Shown here in pieces: positions 25,617 through 35,459 of a stretch of 64,000 nucleotides of DNA. The DNA is taken from the NCBI GenBank assembly GCA_012934845.2, contig WNNJ02002161.1:29236-93235 (forward strand), given 5' to 3'. The position numbers and the translations under genes are program-made. Within the stretch, counting starts at the first letter, position 1. Each line of letters starts with the position of its first letter. The stretch comes from Pomphorhynchus laevis. Taxonomy: Eukaryota > Acanthocephala > Palaeacanthocephala > Echinorhynchida > Pomphorhynchidae. The notes below the pieces were generated by a model. The model did no database searches and had not been told where the DNA came from. It was given only the letters and a program-made list of their open reading frames with translations.

Positions 25617-26450
25617 AGATCATTGAGCCTGTATTTATAATGAAAGTTAGATTGTCATGGTTACAAACCAGTTTCAAATTAATTAAAATAATTCAGATCA
25701 ACAATCAGAGGTTTCGTATTTTATACCATAAATAAATTAGAAATAATGATAATTAGTAATATATTAAAAATCAATAATTATATAGAATTTTATTTAATTT
25801 TATTTAGTTAAATTAAAAATATAAAATTAAAATCAGAAATAAAAATAAATTTCTATGAAATAACTACTGAGTAAAATACGATGTATCCGAAAAATAAATA
25901 GTAGTCATCAGAAAGAAATACTATGTTATCATAATTATGCGCATTTGACTCGACCCAACATATCACCGGGGCCAAATACGTGCTAATTATGTATTTCCTG
26001 TAATGAAATGTGATTATCAAATATCTTATTCTAATACAAAGTTTATTTATTATCCAGCTATACAAATTTCCGTCTACGAATTTACATTTGTTAATAATAT
26101 ATTGTAGATTATATACTTTACGAGGTTCTGAGTGATTTAATTTTATAACACACTTAGTTTAAAATATGTATCTATCAAATTGTTGCAATTATTAAAAAAC
26201 CAATATAATTACATAAGCAATTTTTAAAATTTCAATATTTAGTTTAATATATTTAATATGGTGTGGTATACTCGAATGCTCATCGAAAACTAGTTTGTCA
26301 TCTTTACGATATAAATAAATAATAATTTTATTGTAACGCAGATCTAAAAGAACATAACTTATGAAGTTATGTATGAAGTCATAAAATGTAAAGATTGTGA
26401 AGCTACTTACGTTGTTTAGACTAAACGCCAATTACATTTAATAATCAAGG
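25617..26450 (-). mobile_element. Naiad-like Penelope 3' tail with end of RT
   Basis: On the minus strand, about 26380-26200 encodes the thumb (IIIYLYRKDDKLVFDEHSSI, then LNIEILKIAYVII) and about 26065-26030 encodes the last residues (SWIINKLCIRIRYLI). The noncoding tail with the GGCCCCGGTGATATGTTGGG phrase then leads into the promoter of membrane-protein copy A. The same segment is repeated at 28310-28990, 30090-30900 and, without the gene, 44480-44990. Confidence 0.75.
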
Positions 26451-26459
26451 AGCACGTTC

Positions 26460-27000
26460 GGCAGTAAGGATATATGACAATTCATCAGGCATTTTGAATA
26501 TTGTTCTTATCAATTAACTGAAGTGGATTTTTTAATAGTAGTATGCTAGAAACTGAAGATAATTATATCGCTCGTATGATACGATCCACATAAATGCAGC
26601 AGGGAAAATATACAAGCTAAGAAGTCATGGCAATAAAAGGAATAGGAAAAATAGAGTTAAAAATATTAAAAAGATATGTATATAAATAAACAATTAGAAA
26701 TATTAAAACAACTTTTAAGAGATAATAAGCTGAAAGATTTGTATGTAAATATAAGAAGTTTTTCTAAAAACAACATTTGTTCAATAAATCAAAAATTAAA
26801 TAACGATTATGATATGCTAAGTTGTATAATAGACAGTTATTGTAATACAAAATACTATAATCGTACAATAAATGTTAATAATAACAAGAAAAAATATACA
26901 TTTAACATATACTTCATTAATAAATTTATAGATAACATTTATTTACATATAGCTAATATATGTCATCTTTACGATATAAATAAATAATAGTTTTAATTAA
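26460..27000 (+). mobile_element. Naiad-like Penelope fragment: end of GIY-YIG part and start of RT region
   Basis: Around 26615-26660 the tail of the GIY-YIG segment (RSHGNKRNRKNRVKNIKK) is followed by 26676-26987, MYINKQLEILKQLLRDNKLK and LNNDYDMLSCIIDSYCNTKYY. The same succession occurs on the minus strand at 34440-33480 and 46800-46500. A thumb-like remnant (HLYDINK) closes it at 26987. Confidence 0.65.
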
Positions 27001-27076
27001 TTACATTCTTATTTCTAGATAAATTTGTTCACTTAATGGGTAAAAATTATTTGAGTTAAATGCACAATCATCAATC

Positions 27077-27175
27077 TATCGAAGCTTTCTCGAGGTCAGA
27101 GCCTTGACGTGGCGAGAAAGCTTGTGAGGTGTTGTGTCTAGGCTATGTCGCGAAGGTTTTACCATGGCGAACAGG
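27077..27175 (+). ncRNA. Structured leader with pseudoknot potential before the zinc-finger ORF
   Basis: A GC-richer 100-base island. AAGCTTTCTCG (27082-27092) pairs perfectly with CGAGAAAGCTT (27113-27123). Interleaved with it, AGCCTTGAC (27100-27108) can pair with GTCTAGGCT (27136-27144), one mismatch. The A-B-A'-B' order makes an H-type pseudoknot. Self-cleaving HDV-like ribozymes are known at the 5' ends of R2-like LINEs, but a full HDV-like fold (P3, P1.1) could not be drawn, so that reading is only a possibility. Confidence 0.4.
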
Positions 27176-27233
27176 CTGGACACAGTCATTAAATTGACAG
27201 CACCCAGACTAATACTGACCAACCAAAATATGA

Positions 27234-27920
27234 ATGGAAGACAAATATATTACCAACCCTGACCGTTCTACTTCTCACACCGTCGGTTATGGTATGGAAA
27301 TTGGTGAGGGACATAACCGTGCAGCGAATTTTGAAATGCTGAATTATGACGTGTCTAAGGTCAGTTCTGTAGACCCCTTAGATTCCGAAACGCAAATCAA
27401 TAATTACGTTAGCAGTGGCGGTTTAATATCCAGCACGTCTAATGTGTTCCCTGTGAGCACATTTTCACAAATTATACATACAGAACAAGAAATTTCGAGC
27501 AACGAAGCTATTGTCAAATACATACAATACAGTCAGTCTAACGAATGTTTAACCTGTCCAGTGTGTCATGCTATTTTCTCGGGGAGATCAAGGAACAAAG
27601 AACTGTTACTCCATCTTGAATCGGTCCACTCCTGCATGAACGTATATTTTATGTGTCCGATTTGTAAGTACACTCACAAGTCTGCAAGTGGATTGTCAAT
27701 TCATTTTCGAGTTTGCTCTAAGAACAAGGCGATCTCCACTTATGTTACCGGGAATGAATCTATCATTGTTGACAGTAATAGCACAACAGTCTCCGATTCC
27801 AATACCGTATTAACTTCGGCACCTCTTTCTAACAACGACTCGTCTAATCGAATAAATGCTGCGATAGAAAGCTATGAACTAGAAAGCTATAATCTTTATT
27901 TATATTTTACAGAGTTATGA
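27234..27920 (+). CDS. Zinc-finger ORF, probably the N-terminal part of an R2/NeSL-like LINE
   Basis: 228 residues from ATG at 27234. Two zinc-finger motifs at about residues 105-160: C-X2-C-X15-H-X4-H (CPVCHAIFSGRSRN, then LHLESVH) and C-X2-C-X12-H-X3-C (CPICKYTHKSASGLSIHF, then C). The rest is Ser/Thr/Asn-rich and low in structure. DNA-binding C2H2/C2HC fingers of this kind open the single ORF of R2-, NeSL- and related LINEs, and the structured leader upstream would fit. The RT is absent here: the frame ends in AT-rich DNA. A related RT might be the LINE at 30960-32620. A captured host zinc-finger protein cannot be excluded. Confidence 0.55.
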   Translation: MEDKYITNPDRSTSHTVGYGMEIGEGHNRAANFEMLNYDVSKVSSVDPLDSETQINNYVSSGGLISSTSNVFPVSTFSQIIHTEQEISSNEAIVKYIQYSQSNECLTCPVCHAIFSGRSRNKELLLHLESVHSCMNVYFMCPICKYTHKSASGLSIHFRVCSKNKAISTYVTGNESIIVDSNSTTVSDSNTVLTSAPLSNNDSSNRINAAIESYELESYNLYLYFTEL

Positions 27921-27949
27921 AAAAATTCATATTTTTTACATCTTAAAAA

Positions 27950-28990
27950 TAAGTCAGCTATAATTAGGATACTATTACCTTTCATTGGAACACATTTTAT
28001 TTGTTTCCATTTATTTTCAGTCCCTACTTTTATACCCTTTTGATAACATTTTCTTTAATTCACAATTTACAATTAATTCTAGATTATGGGTGCATATATG
28101 TTTATTTATTTAATCACAATTAAAATTCTTTCAATTTTATTCTGTTTCTAGAATGTTTCTAATATCATCATTACATATCGATTTCAATTATTTATTAAAA
28201 TCTCAATTTCTTCCTTATGGCGATGAACGTTCAAGAATTATATTTACTTAAATATGATCATATTATTCCCTTACTTTCAATATTATTTAATTCCGCTATT
28301 TTTATGTTTGTTTCAAGAAAAATAGTTTTCATTAAGCATTCAAGCATACCATAACATATTAAATATCTTAAACTAAATATTGAAATTTTAAAAATTGCTT
28401 GTGTAATTATATTGGTTTTTTAATAATTGCAACAATTTGATAGGTACATATTTTAAACTAAGTGTGTTATAAAATTAAATCACACTGAAAATCGTTAAGT
28501 TTATAAATCTACAATATATTATTGACAAATATAAATTCGTAGGCGGAAATTTGTATAGCTGGATAATAAATAAACTTTGTATTAGAATAAGATATTTGAT
28601 AATCACATTTCATTACAGAAAATAAATAATTAGCATGCATTTGGCCTCGGTGATATGTTGGGTCGAGTCAAATGCGCATAATTATGATAACATAGTATTT
28701 CTTTCTGATGACTACTATTTATTTTTCGGATACATCGTATTTTACTCAGTAGTTATTTCATAGAAATTTATTTTTATTTCTGATTTTAATTTTATATTTT
28801 TAATTTATCTAAATAAAATTAAATAAAATCTAATATAATTATTGATTTTTTATATATTACTAATTGTCATTATTTATAATTTATTTATGGTATAAAATAC
28901 GAAACCTCTGATTGTTGATCTGAATTATTTTAATTAATTTGAAACTGGTTTGTAACCATGACAATCTGACTTTCATTATAAATACAGGCT
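27950..28990. mobile_element. Rearranged Naiad-like Penelope pieces: inverted 5' part, then plus-strand 3' tail
   Basis: 27950-28290 matches, on the minus strand, the segment between GIY-YIG and RT (compare 33170-33480). From about 28310 the plus strand carries the 3' part: FIKHSSIPH-like remnant, LNIEILKIAC, the terminal LDNK, and the tail with GGCCTCGGTGATATGTTGGG at about 28650. The junction near 28300 is an internal inversion. The tail leads directly into the promoter of membrane-protein copy B. Confidence 0.65.
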
Positions 28991-29008
28991 CAATGATCTG
29001 TGTTCAAA

Positions 29009-29494
29009 ATGATTTTTACATTTGATATGTTCATGTCTTTAATAGTTTGCTATACGAGCCTTATTGCTCTATGTGCTATTGTATATTATCAGCTGAGAGA
29101 TAGAAGCAAGGAAATTAAACAAGGAAAAAATGAGGTTGTTGAACGTAGCAATAAGCAGACAATGAAACCTTTTAGCTACACAGAAGAAGGCATGAGTAAT
29201 AAAGATGATTTGTTTGGATTTGATAAACCAATGTCTGACACAAATTTGTTAACAAATGTCAAAAGAAGTAAGATTAGCATTCAAAATAATCGAGATCAAT
29301 CTTGGCTAAACCAGATAAGAGAGCGCCTTCTCGATTTAGATTACAGCGTTCTTGACCTGGTGAAGCCAGGGGAAGATATTAGCATTTTTAGAAATAAAAA
29401 AGTTCTTAGATGGCGTCGATTTAAACTAACGAGTTCACGAATTTTTAATATGTTAATTTGTTGTAAAAATAAGAAAAATATATATAAACAATAA
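29009..29494 (+). CDS. Small single-pass membrane protein, copy B
   Basis: 161 residues from ATG 29009; the same protein as copy A with few changes (for example MKPFSYTEEGMSN for MTPFSYTEECISN, and KRSK for TGSK). Of the base differences from copy A that I could align, about five change the amino acid and one is silent, so no sign of purifying selection since duplication. TATAAATACAGG lies about 25 bases before the ATG. It forms a head-to-head-adjacent inverted pair with copy C. Function unknown; an N-terminal membrane anchor and a charged tail are all that can be seen. Confidence 0.65.
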   Translation: MIFTFDMFMSLIVCYTSLIALCAIVYYQLRDRSKEIKQGKNEVVERSNKQTMKPFSYTEEGMSNKDDLFGFDKPMSDTNLLTNVKRSKISIQNNRDQSWLNQIRERLLDLDYSVLDLVKPGEDISIFRNKKVLRWRRFKLTSSRIFNMLICCKNKKNIYKQ

Positions 29495-29594
29495 TAATAT
29501 TTTCAGATAATTCATTGCTGTTAACAATTTGATTGACTATTATTTGAAAGCATATATTGTTTAAAAGCAATATATATTTTGTTTAAGAATATTA

Positions 29595-30077
29595 TTATTG
29601 TAAATATATATTTTTCTTATTTTTACAACAAATTAAGATATAAATTCGTGAACTCGTTCGTTTAAATCGACGCCATCTAAGAACCTTTTTATTTCTAAAA
29701 ATGCTAATATCTTCCCCTGGCTTCACCAGGTCAAGAACGCTGTAATCTAAATCGAGAAGGCGTTCTCTTATCTGGTTTAGCCAAGATTGATCTCGATTAT
29801 TTTGAATGCTAATCTTACTTCCTGTGACATTTGTTAACAAATTTGTGTCAGACATTGGTTTATCAAATCCAAACAAATCATCTTTATTACTTATGTATTC
29901 TTCTCTGTAGCTAAAAGGTGTCATTGTCTGCTTATTGCTACGTTCAACAACCTCATTTTTTCCTTGTTTAGTATCCTTGCTTCTATCTCTCAGCTGATAA
30001 TATACAATAGCACATAGAGCAATAAGGCTCGTATAGCAAACTATTAAAGACATGAACATATCAAATGTAAAAATCAT
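29595..30077 (-). CDS. Small single-pass membrane protein, copy C
   Basis: 160 residues from ATG 30077 on the minus strand. Differs from copy A at KDTKQ (for KEIKQ), YREEYIS (for YTEECIS), RFKR (for RFKL), and near the end where RIYIL replaces RIFNML through a small length change. Its upstream flank (30090-30900) is the same Penelope tail as in copy A, so A and C are direct repeats 4.5 kb apart and B is inverted between them. Confidence 0.65.
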   Translation of the reverse strand: MIFTFDMFMSLIVCYTSLIALCAIVYYQLRDRSKDTKQGKNEVVERSNKQTMTPFSYREEYISNKDDLFGFDKPMSDTNLLTNVTGSKISIQNNRDQSWLNQIRERLLDLDYSVLDLVKPGEDISIFRNKKVLRWRRFKRTSSRIYILICCKNKKNIYLQ

Positions 30078-30089
30078 TTTGAACACAGA

Positions 30090-30910
30090 TCATTGAGCCT
30101 GTATTTATAATGAAAGTCAGATTGTCATGGTTACAAACCAGTTTCAAATTAATTAAAATAATTCAGATCAACAATCAGAGGTTTCGTATTTTATACCATA
30201 AATAAATTAGAAATAATGATAATTAGTAATATATAAAAAATCAATAATTATATAGAATTTTATTTAATTTTATTTAGTTAAATTAAAAATATAAAATTAA
30301 AATCAGAAATAAAAATAAATTTCTATGAAATAACTACTGAGTAAAATACGATGTATCCGAAAAATAAATAGTAGTCATCAGAAAGAAATACTATGTTATC
30401 ATAATTATGCGCATTTGACTCGACCCAACATATCACCGAGGCCAAATGCATGCTAATTATTTATTTTCTGTAATGAAATGTGATTATCAAATATCTTATT
30501 CTAATACAAAGTTTATTTATTATCCAGCTATACAAATTTCCGCCTACGAATTTATATTTGTCAATAATATATTGTAGATTTATAAACTTAACGATTTTCA
30601 GTGTGATTTAATTTTATAACACACTTAGTTTAAAATATGTACCTATCAAATTGTTGCAATTATTAAAAAACCAATATAATTACACAAGCAATTTTTAAAA
30701 TTTCAATATTTAGTGTAATATATTTAATATGGTGTGGTATACTCGAATGCTCATTGAAAACTAGTTTTCAGTAAATTTAAATATGTCATCTTTACGATAT
30801 GAATAAACAATAGTTTTAATTAATAGTAATACATTCTCATTTCTAGATACATACTTTTTATCATCAATATTAGATTTATTAAGAATAAACATCAGGCCAG
30901 CTAACTGAGT
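30090..30910 (-). mobile_element. Naiad-like Penelope 3' tail and RT end, joined to a second tail
   Basis: Minus strand: the RT region (about 30860-30780, RNENVLLLIKTIV- and KDDIFKF-like) leads through NIEILKIACVII to the noncoding tail at 30300-30450. At 30893-30915 the AGCTAACTGAGTCTACGTAT motif, the 3' terminus of another copy, abuts a truncated RT start. The identical junction is seen at 44957-44985, which points to head-to-tail arrays. Confidence 0.7.
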
Positions 30911-30959
30911 CTACGTATTTTATATTATATACAAATTTAAAATAATGCAAAATAAAATT

Positions 30960-32620
30960 CAAATAATTCACGGTGTGCAGCGTAAAAGGAAGTTGATCTT
31001 TGGCAGCGTAAAACAATGTCGAAGTATAAGGAAGGCGTCGTGCTTCGCAAGTTTTGAGAGCTTTCGGTCTACCTGCTGAAGTTGAGCGATAGCCGATTCC
31101 AAGAACATATCGAGGTGAAATCCGGCGCAAAGCGGAGCGTCTAGCAAGTCCGCAGATGACACATCAGACTTTTAAGTTTGGCATTATATCAAGTAGAGGT
31201 TGAATATAGGTACCGCTTTTAGAAATCAATTGGCATTGTCTGGCCGTAAGAACAATCCAATTTTTGCTCCTTGAGTTCGAATGTGTTCGATATCATTCAT
31301 TAGAGTGGAAACTTCTCCCTCTATGCAGCTGTCATCCAGATACCAAACAGCTAATGGTGACAAAAGGCTGTGGGTCAGACTGTTGATGATAATTGAGAAC
31401 AGGAGAGGACGAGAGGATCCCCTTGTTGTACTTCCTCTTCTGAATCAATCACATTGTCCTCGAAGAGAAGTGTGCTTGGGTAATCGTAGCACATTTCCAC
31501 TAAGTCCAGGATCCCCAGGATTTCCTTCTTCACAACCTGAAGGACTGCGCCCCTGCTGATTGAGTTAAAGGCATTTTCGAAGTCTAACTTTACCATCGCT
31601 AAATTGCCTACCAAACCGGTTTTCAGCAAAACATCTTGCTGCGTGAATTGCAGACTCGACACCCCCAGGCACACTGACGCCAAGTTGATTTGAAAGAAGC
31701 ATGTCAACCACTCTCTCGGTAGCAAATCTGCAAGCCACCTTAGCAGCTAGCCGGCGGCAGGTACACCCAACAGCTATAGGTCTGACTCCACCGTCCCCTT
31801 TTGCGAAAGCCAGAAGCTTGGCTCCGCATAATATAGGCCTGATCGAGGTTGCCACTTTACCTGCAAGGATGTTACTTGTTAGCTCACAAATAGATTTCAG
31901 TAGTATGTCTTCTGCGACATTACTCGAACGACTAACTAGGTCACGTAGATGAGAAGGACTCAGGCCATCAGCGCCCCCAGCAGAAGACGGTGGAAATGAC
32001 TGGAGAGCCGACAAGACAGAAGGACCCGAAATAATCATCCCCGCAAGGATGTTACTTGTTAGCTCACAAATAGATTTCAGTAGTATGTCTCCTGCGACAC
32101 CACTCGAACGACTAACTAGGTCACGTAGATGAGAAGGACTCAGGCCATCAGCCCCCCCCCAGCAAAAGACGGTGGAAATGACTGGAGAGCCGACAAGACA
32201 TAAAGACCCGAAATAAGTGGACCTAAATCGAGATTAGACCGTGGACGTGCGCAGCTTGCATTATAAAGTAACCGCCGTTCTGGATGTTTGCGACGCAAAA
32301 GCTCGATAGTCTGCTCGTCCGCACTCAACAGCTGGTTGTTATCGGCAAGCAGTCGTACCTCCCCACGAATATCACCATCCTCCAACTTTTCAGAAACCTT
32401 GTTTCAAATTTGATTATCCTGGCGATATACAGTTTTAGTTCTTGGTGTACTGATTGTTGTGATTGCCCCTTGACCGTACGACACGCATGCTGACTTTAAC
32501 GTCGACCCTAGCGACACAGTACAGTTACCCCTGTTCGTTAGTGGCACGCGCAAGACTGATTTCGCGAATCCGAGGAGTTGCATCCATGGGTTATCGTTTA
32601 GCGGGCAAGTGTTGCATGTC
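30960..32620 (-). mobile_element. LINE reverse transcriptase fragment with an internal 180-base tandem duplication
   Basis: Minus strand from about 32420 down to 30968: VSEKLEDGDIRGEVRLLADN, ELLRRKHPERR, SAGGADGLSPSHLRDLV, AFAKGDGGVRPIAVGCTCRR, VKLDFENAFNSISRG, EEEVQQGDPLV, then LLDAPLCAGFHLDMFLESAI, and a PKINFLLRCTP end. These are landmarks of a widespread non-LTR RT family with GVRPIAVG and DFENAFN boxes. The catalytic YxDD region is lost or damaged. The segment around SAGGADGLSPSHLRDL is present twice (31861-32040 and 32041-32220). GC content is well above the neighbours. Clade not assigned; R2-like affinity is possible. Confidence 0.85.
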
Positions 32621-32639
32621 CTAATATAAGGTTAATTCA

Positions 32640-34950
32640 TTTTTCTAGCGCTTGTATAATATCTGCTAAATCTAGATTTGGATAAAGCGGATTAAAATAA
32701 TAAGTATTTTTATTTGAAAGTTTATATCTTTTGTTTTTTTTAATTCTTTTGTTGAATTAATACTGAAAAGTGTTTTATTAAGTATTTATTTCGATTATTT
32801 TACAATATTTTTTAAAATATGTTTAAATTACTTTAAGTATTTTATTAAAATAGAAAGAGGTTTTAATGTACAATAAAAAGATTTTAAACTTTTTTATTTT
32901 GTTTTTATGTAATTTTGGATTCCAATAGTTTTATTATCTGATTTAACCTTTATACCCTTTTTATCCATTATAGAACAATGACTTGTAATAATTGTTTCTA
33001 AATTTAAATCACTACATTCATATCTTGTGTTTATATTTAAATCATTATAATTAACCTCTTTCATTAGTATATCATAATAAAGCTTTGTCCATACGAAGAC
33101 AAAGTTATTACTAGCTTTATCAATATGCTTTAATTTAGTAAGTTCTAAATACATTTATTAATTCTAGATTATGAGTGCATATATGTTCATTTATTTTATC
33201 AAAACTAAGACTTTTTCAATTACATTCTGTTTCCATTATGTTTCTAATATTATCGTTACATATTGATTTTAATTCTTTATTATAATTACAAATTTTTCGT
33301 GCTAATGGTGGTAGGAGTTTATACCTTATTTTAGGAATATAGTTACTTAAATCTGATCTTATTATTTCTTTACTTTTAGTATTATTTAAGTCACAATGGC
33401 GGTAACAGTTTATACCTTATTCTATATTAACTTAAATCTGATCTCATTATTTCGTTACTTTTTAAAAGTCTCTCTGTAAATAATTATTATATTATATTAG
33501 ACAGTTATTACAATAACTGTCTAATATACAACTTAATATATCATAGTCGTTAATTAATCTTTGATGATTTAAAAGTGACTTTTTTAAAATAATTCTAATA
33601 TTTACATGAAAATCTTTTAGCTTATTATCTCTTAAAGTTGTTTTAATATTATATCGTTATCCTTTAATTTTGAATATTTTAATTTAGTTATCCTTTAATT
33701 TTATATTTTGAGCATTTATTCCTTTTGTCTGTTCTAAAAATTATTTTGTGGAATTAATACTGAAATATTGTTTATCATTATATAGTATTTTATATATGGT
33801 ATTTTATATCAGTATTAATTTCGATTACCCTACAATATATTTCAAGTGTGATTTAATTACTTTAAGTATTTTATTCATATAAACAGAAAGTGGTTTTAAT
33901 GTACATTTAAAAGCACTACATTTGAACCTAGGTTTTATTGGATTTTGATGTAATTTTGGATTCCAATATAATATAGGTACATTTTAATTTTTAGTCTACT
34001 TGTCTTATTCCTTTTATTACAATGATTTTTTGGTTTGCGTTTAACCGGATTATTATAATATAGTTGTTTATTATGTACTATACTACTTCTGCCGATTCCT
34101 TATATCACGTCATTTAATCCTAATGGGTACATGGAATTAAGCGTTTTAGTCTAAAAGCTTTATCTTTCTAATACTTTTTTTATTTAATATTGACTTATTT
34201 TCTGTTTGATTTTATTTTTATAGTAACCTAGTTTAAAAATATGTATCCATTAAATATTTATTGCTGTAACTCAATATGGGCAATAGCCAGTCCGCCGATC
34301 AGCTACATCTAGCCCACCGCAAGAATTTGAAGCTGATATGCAAATAGATCAAGTTTGTTTTAGTTTATCTGGCTTCTCAAGTAATATAAATAATGAAGTG
34401 GTCTATGATAATGACAATGCATTATGAATCAAAACTATACAAATTAATTATGAAATATCAATAAATTCATTTTATCATTATGACTTCTTGGTTTGCGTTT
34501 AACTGGATTATTATAATATAGTTGTTTATTATGTATTATACTACTTCTGCCAATTCCTTGTACCACGTCATTCAATCCTAATGGGTACATGGAATTAAGC
34601 GTTTTAATCCAAAAATCTTCTTTTTCTAATAGTTTTTGATTTAATATTGAAATGTTTTCTTCGATAATATGTTCTAAAATAAATAATTTACAGTTTTTAA
34701 TATCATGTCTTATTAATCTCATATGTTTATGAAATATAGTTTGACTATTATGCTGTATATTATATGTGTTGCCTAAACCTAGTTTTTAACATTTGATATG
34801 TTTTTCCTATATATTGCAATCCACATGTACATTGTATAAGATACACTACACCTGCGGTATTGCAGTTACCATTATTATTAATATTAAACCTTAAAAAAGT
34901 TTGAGATCTAAAGTAAATAGATTTGAGATAAATAACATACAATCGTCCAG
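32640..34950 (-). mobile_element. Naiad-like Penelope element, 5' half: GIY-YIG domain followed by RT N-terminus
   Basis: Reading down the minus strand: 34942-34760 (GVVYLIQCTCGLQYIGKTYQ, then KTRFRQH), a GIY-YIG nuclease; 34722-34444, its remainder (EDFWIKTLNSMYPLGLND; NNPVKRKPRSHNDK). After a second, nested copy of that tail (34170-34020) comes the LLRDNKLK segment (33660-33480), then DLSNYIPKIRYKLLPPLARK (33400-33280), KHIDKASNNFVFVWTKLYYD (33154-32894) and the palm start (32880-32760). So the endonuclease lies before the RT, the arrangement described for Naiad/Chlamys Penelope elements and the reverse of canonical Penelope. The copy is broken and partly mosaic. Confidence 0.8.
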
Positions 34951-34979
34951 CTTTCAGCTATATCTAAAGTAAATACATT

Positions 34980-35345
34980 CGTTGTAAACGAACTTCTAAC
35001 AACGAACTAAATAAACGAACTTCTAACAACGAACTTCTAAATAAACGAACTTCTAAATAAACGAACTTCTAAATAAACGAACTTCTAAATAAACGAACTT
35101 CTAAATAAACGAACTTCTAAATAAACGAACTTCTAAATAAACGAACTTCTAAATAAACGAACTTCTAAATAAACGAACTTCTAAATAAACGAACTTCTAA
35201 ATAAACGAACTTCTAACAACGAACTTCTACGCCCACTTCGAGAATAAACGAACTTCTAACAACGAACTTCTACGCCGCACTTCGAGAATAAACGAACTTC
35301 TAACAACGAACTTCTACGCCGCACTTCTGCAACGAACTTCGTTTC
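34980..35345. repeat. 16-base minisatellite (CGAACTTCTAAATAAA), ~11 perfect units plus variants
   Basis: About eleven perfect units run from 35031 to 35210. Before and after, longer variants mix CGAACTTCTAACAA with CTTCTACGCCGCACTTC and CGAGAATAAACGAA. The array ends about 115 bases before the ORF1 start at 35460. It occupies the same place as the unrelated 145-base repeats before ORF1 of the relative at 1-1120. Confidence 0.95.
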
Positions 35346-35459
35346 ACTACAACGAACTTATACAATCAAACTGCGTTTTAATATCGACAATCGTCGACTG
35401 TTCACTACATCGAACTTCTGTGGACAACGAGCGATTACTTGCACAAATTTGGAGCAACA

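Larger units (their letters stand above)
28310..30790. repeat. Large inverted repeat (palindrome), arms ~1.2 kb
   Basis: Left arm about 28310-29490, right arm about 29600-30790, with a ~100-base AT-rich centre. Each arm holds the Penelope 3' tail, promoter and membrane-protein gene, near-identical and in opposite orientation, converging at the centre. Copy A (25.1-26.3 kb) is a third instance of the same unit. Confidence 0.85.

Noticed and set aside
28690-28760. Hammerhead core in the Naiad-like tail (TTTCTGATGACTACT)
   Set aside because: CTGATGA is present but no GAAA with a matching stem II follows on the same strand.
35031-35210. CRISPR-like array
   Set aside because: The 16-base units are directly adjacent without spacers; it is a minisatellite in a eukaryotic LINE leader.
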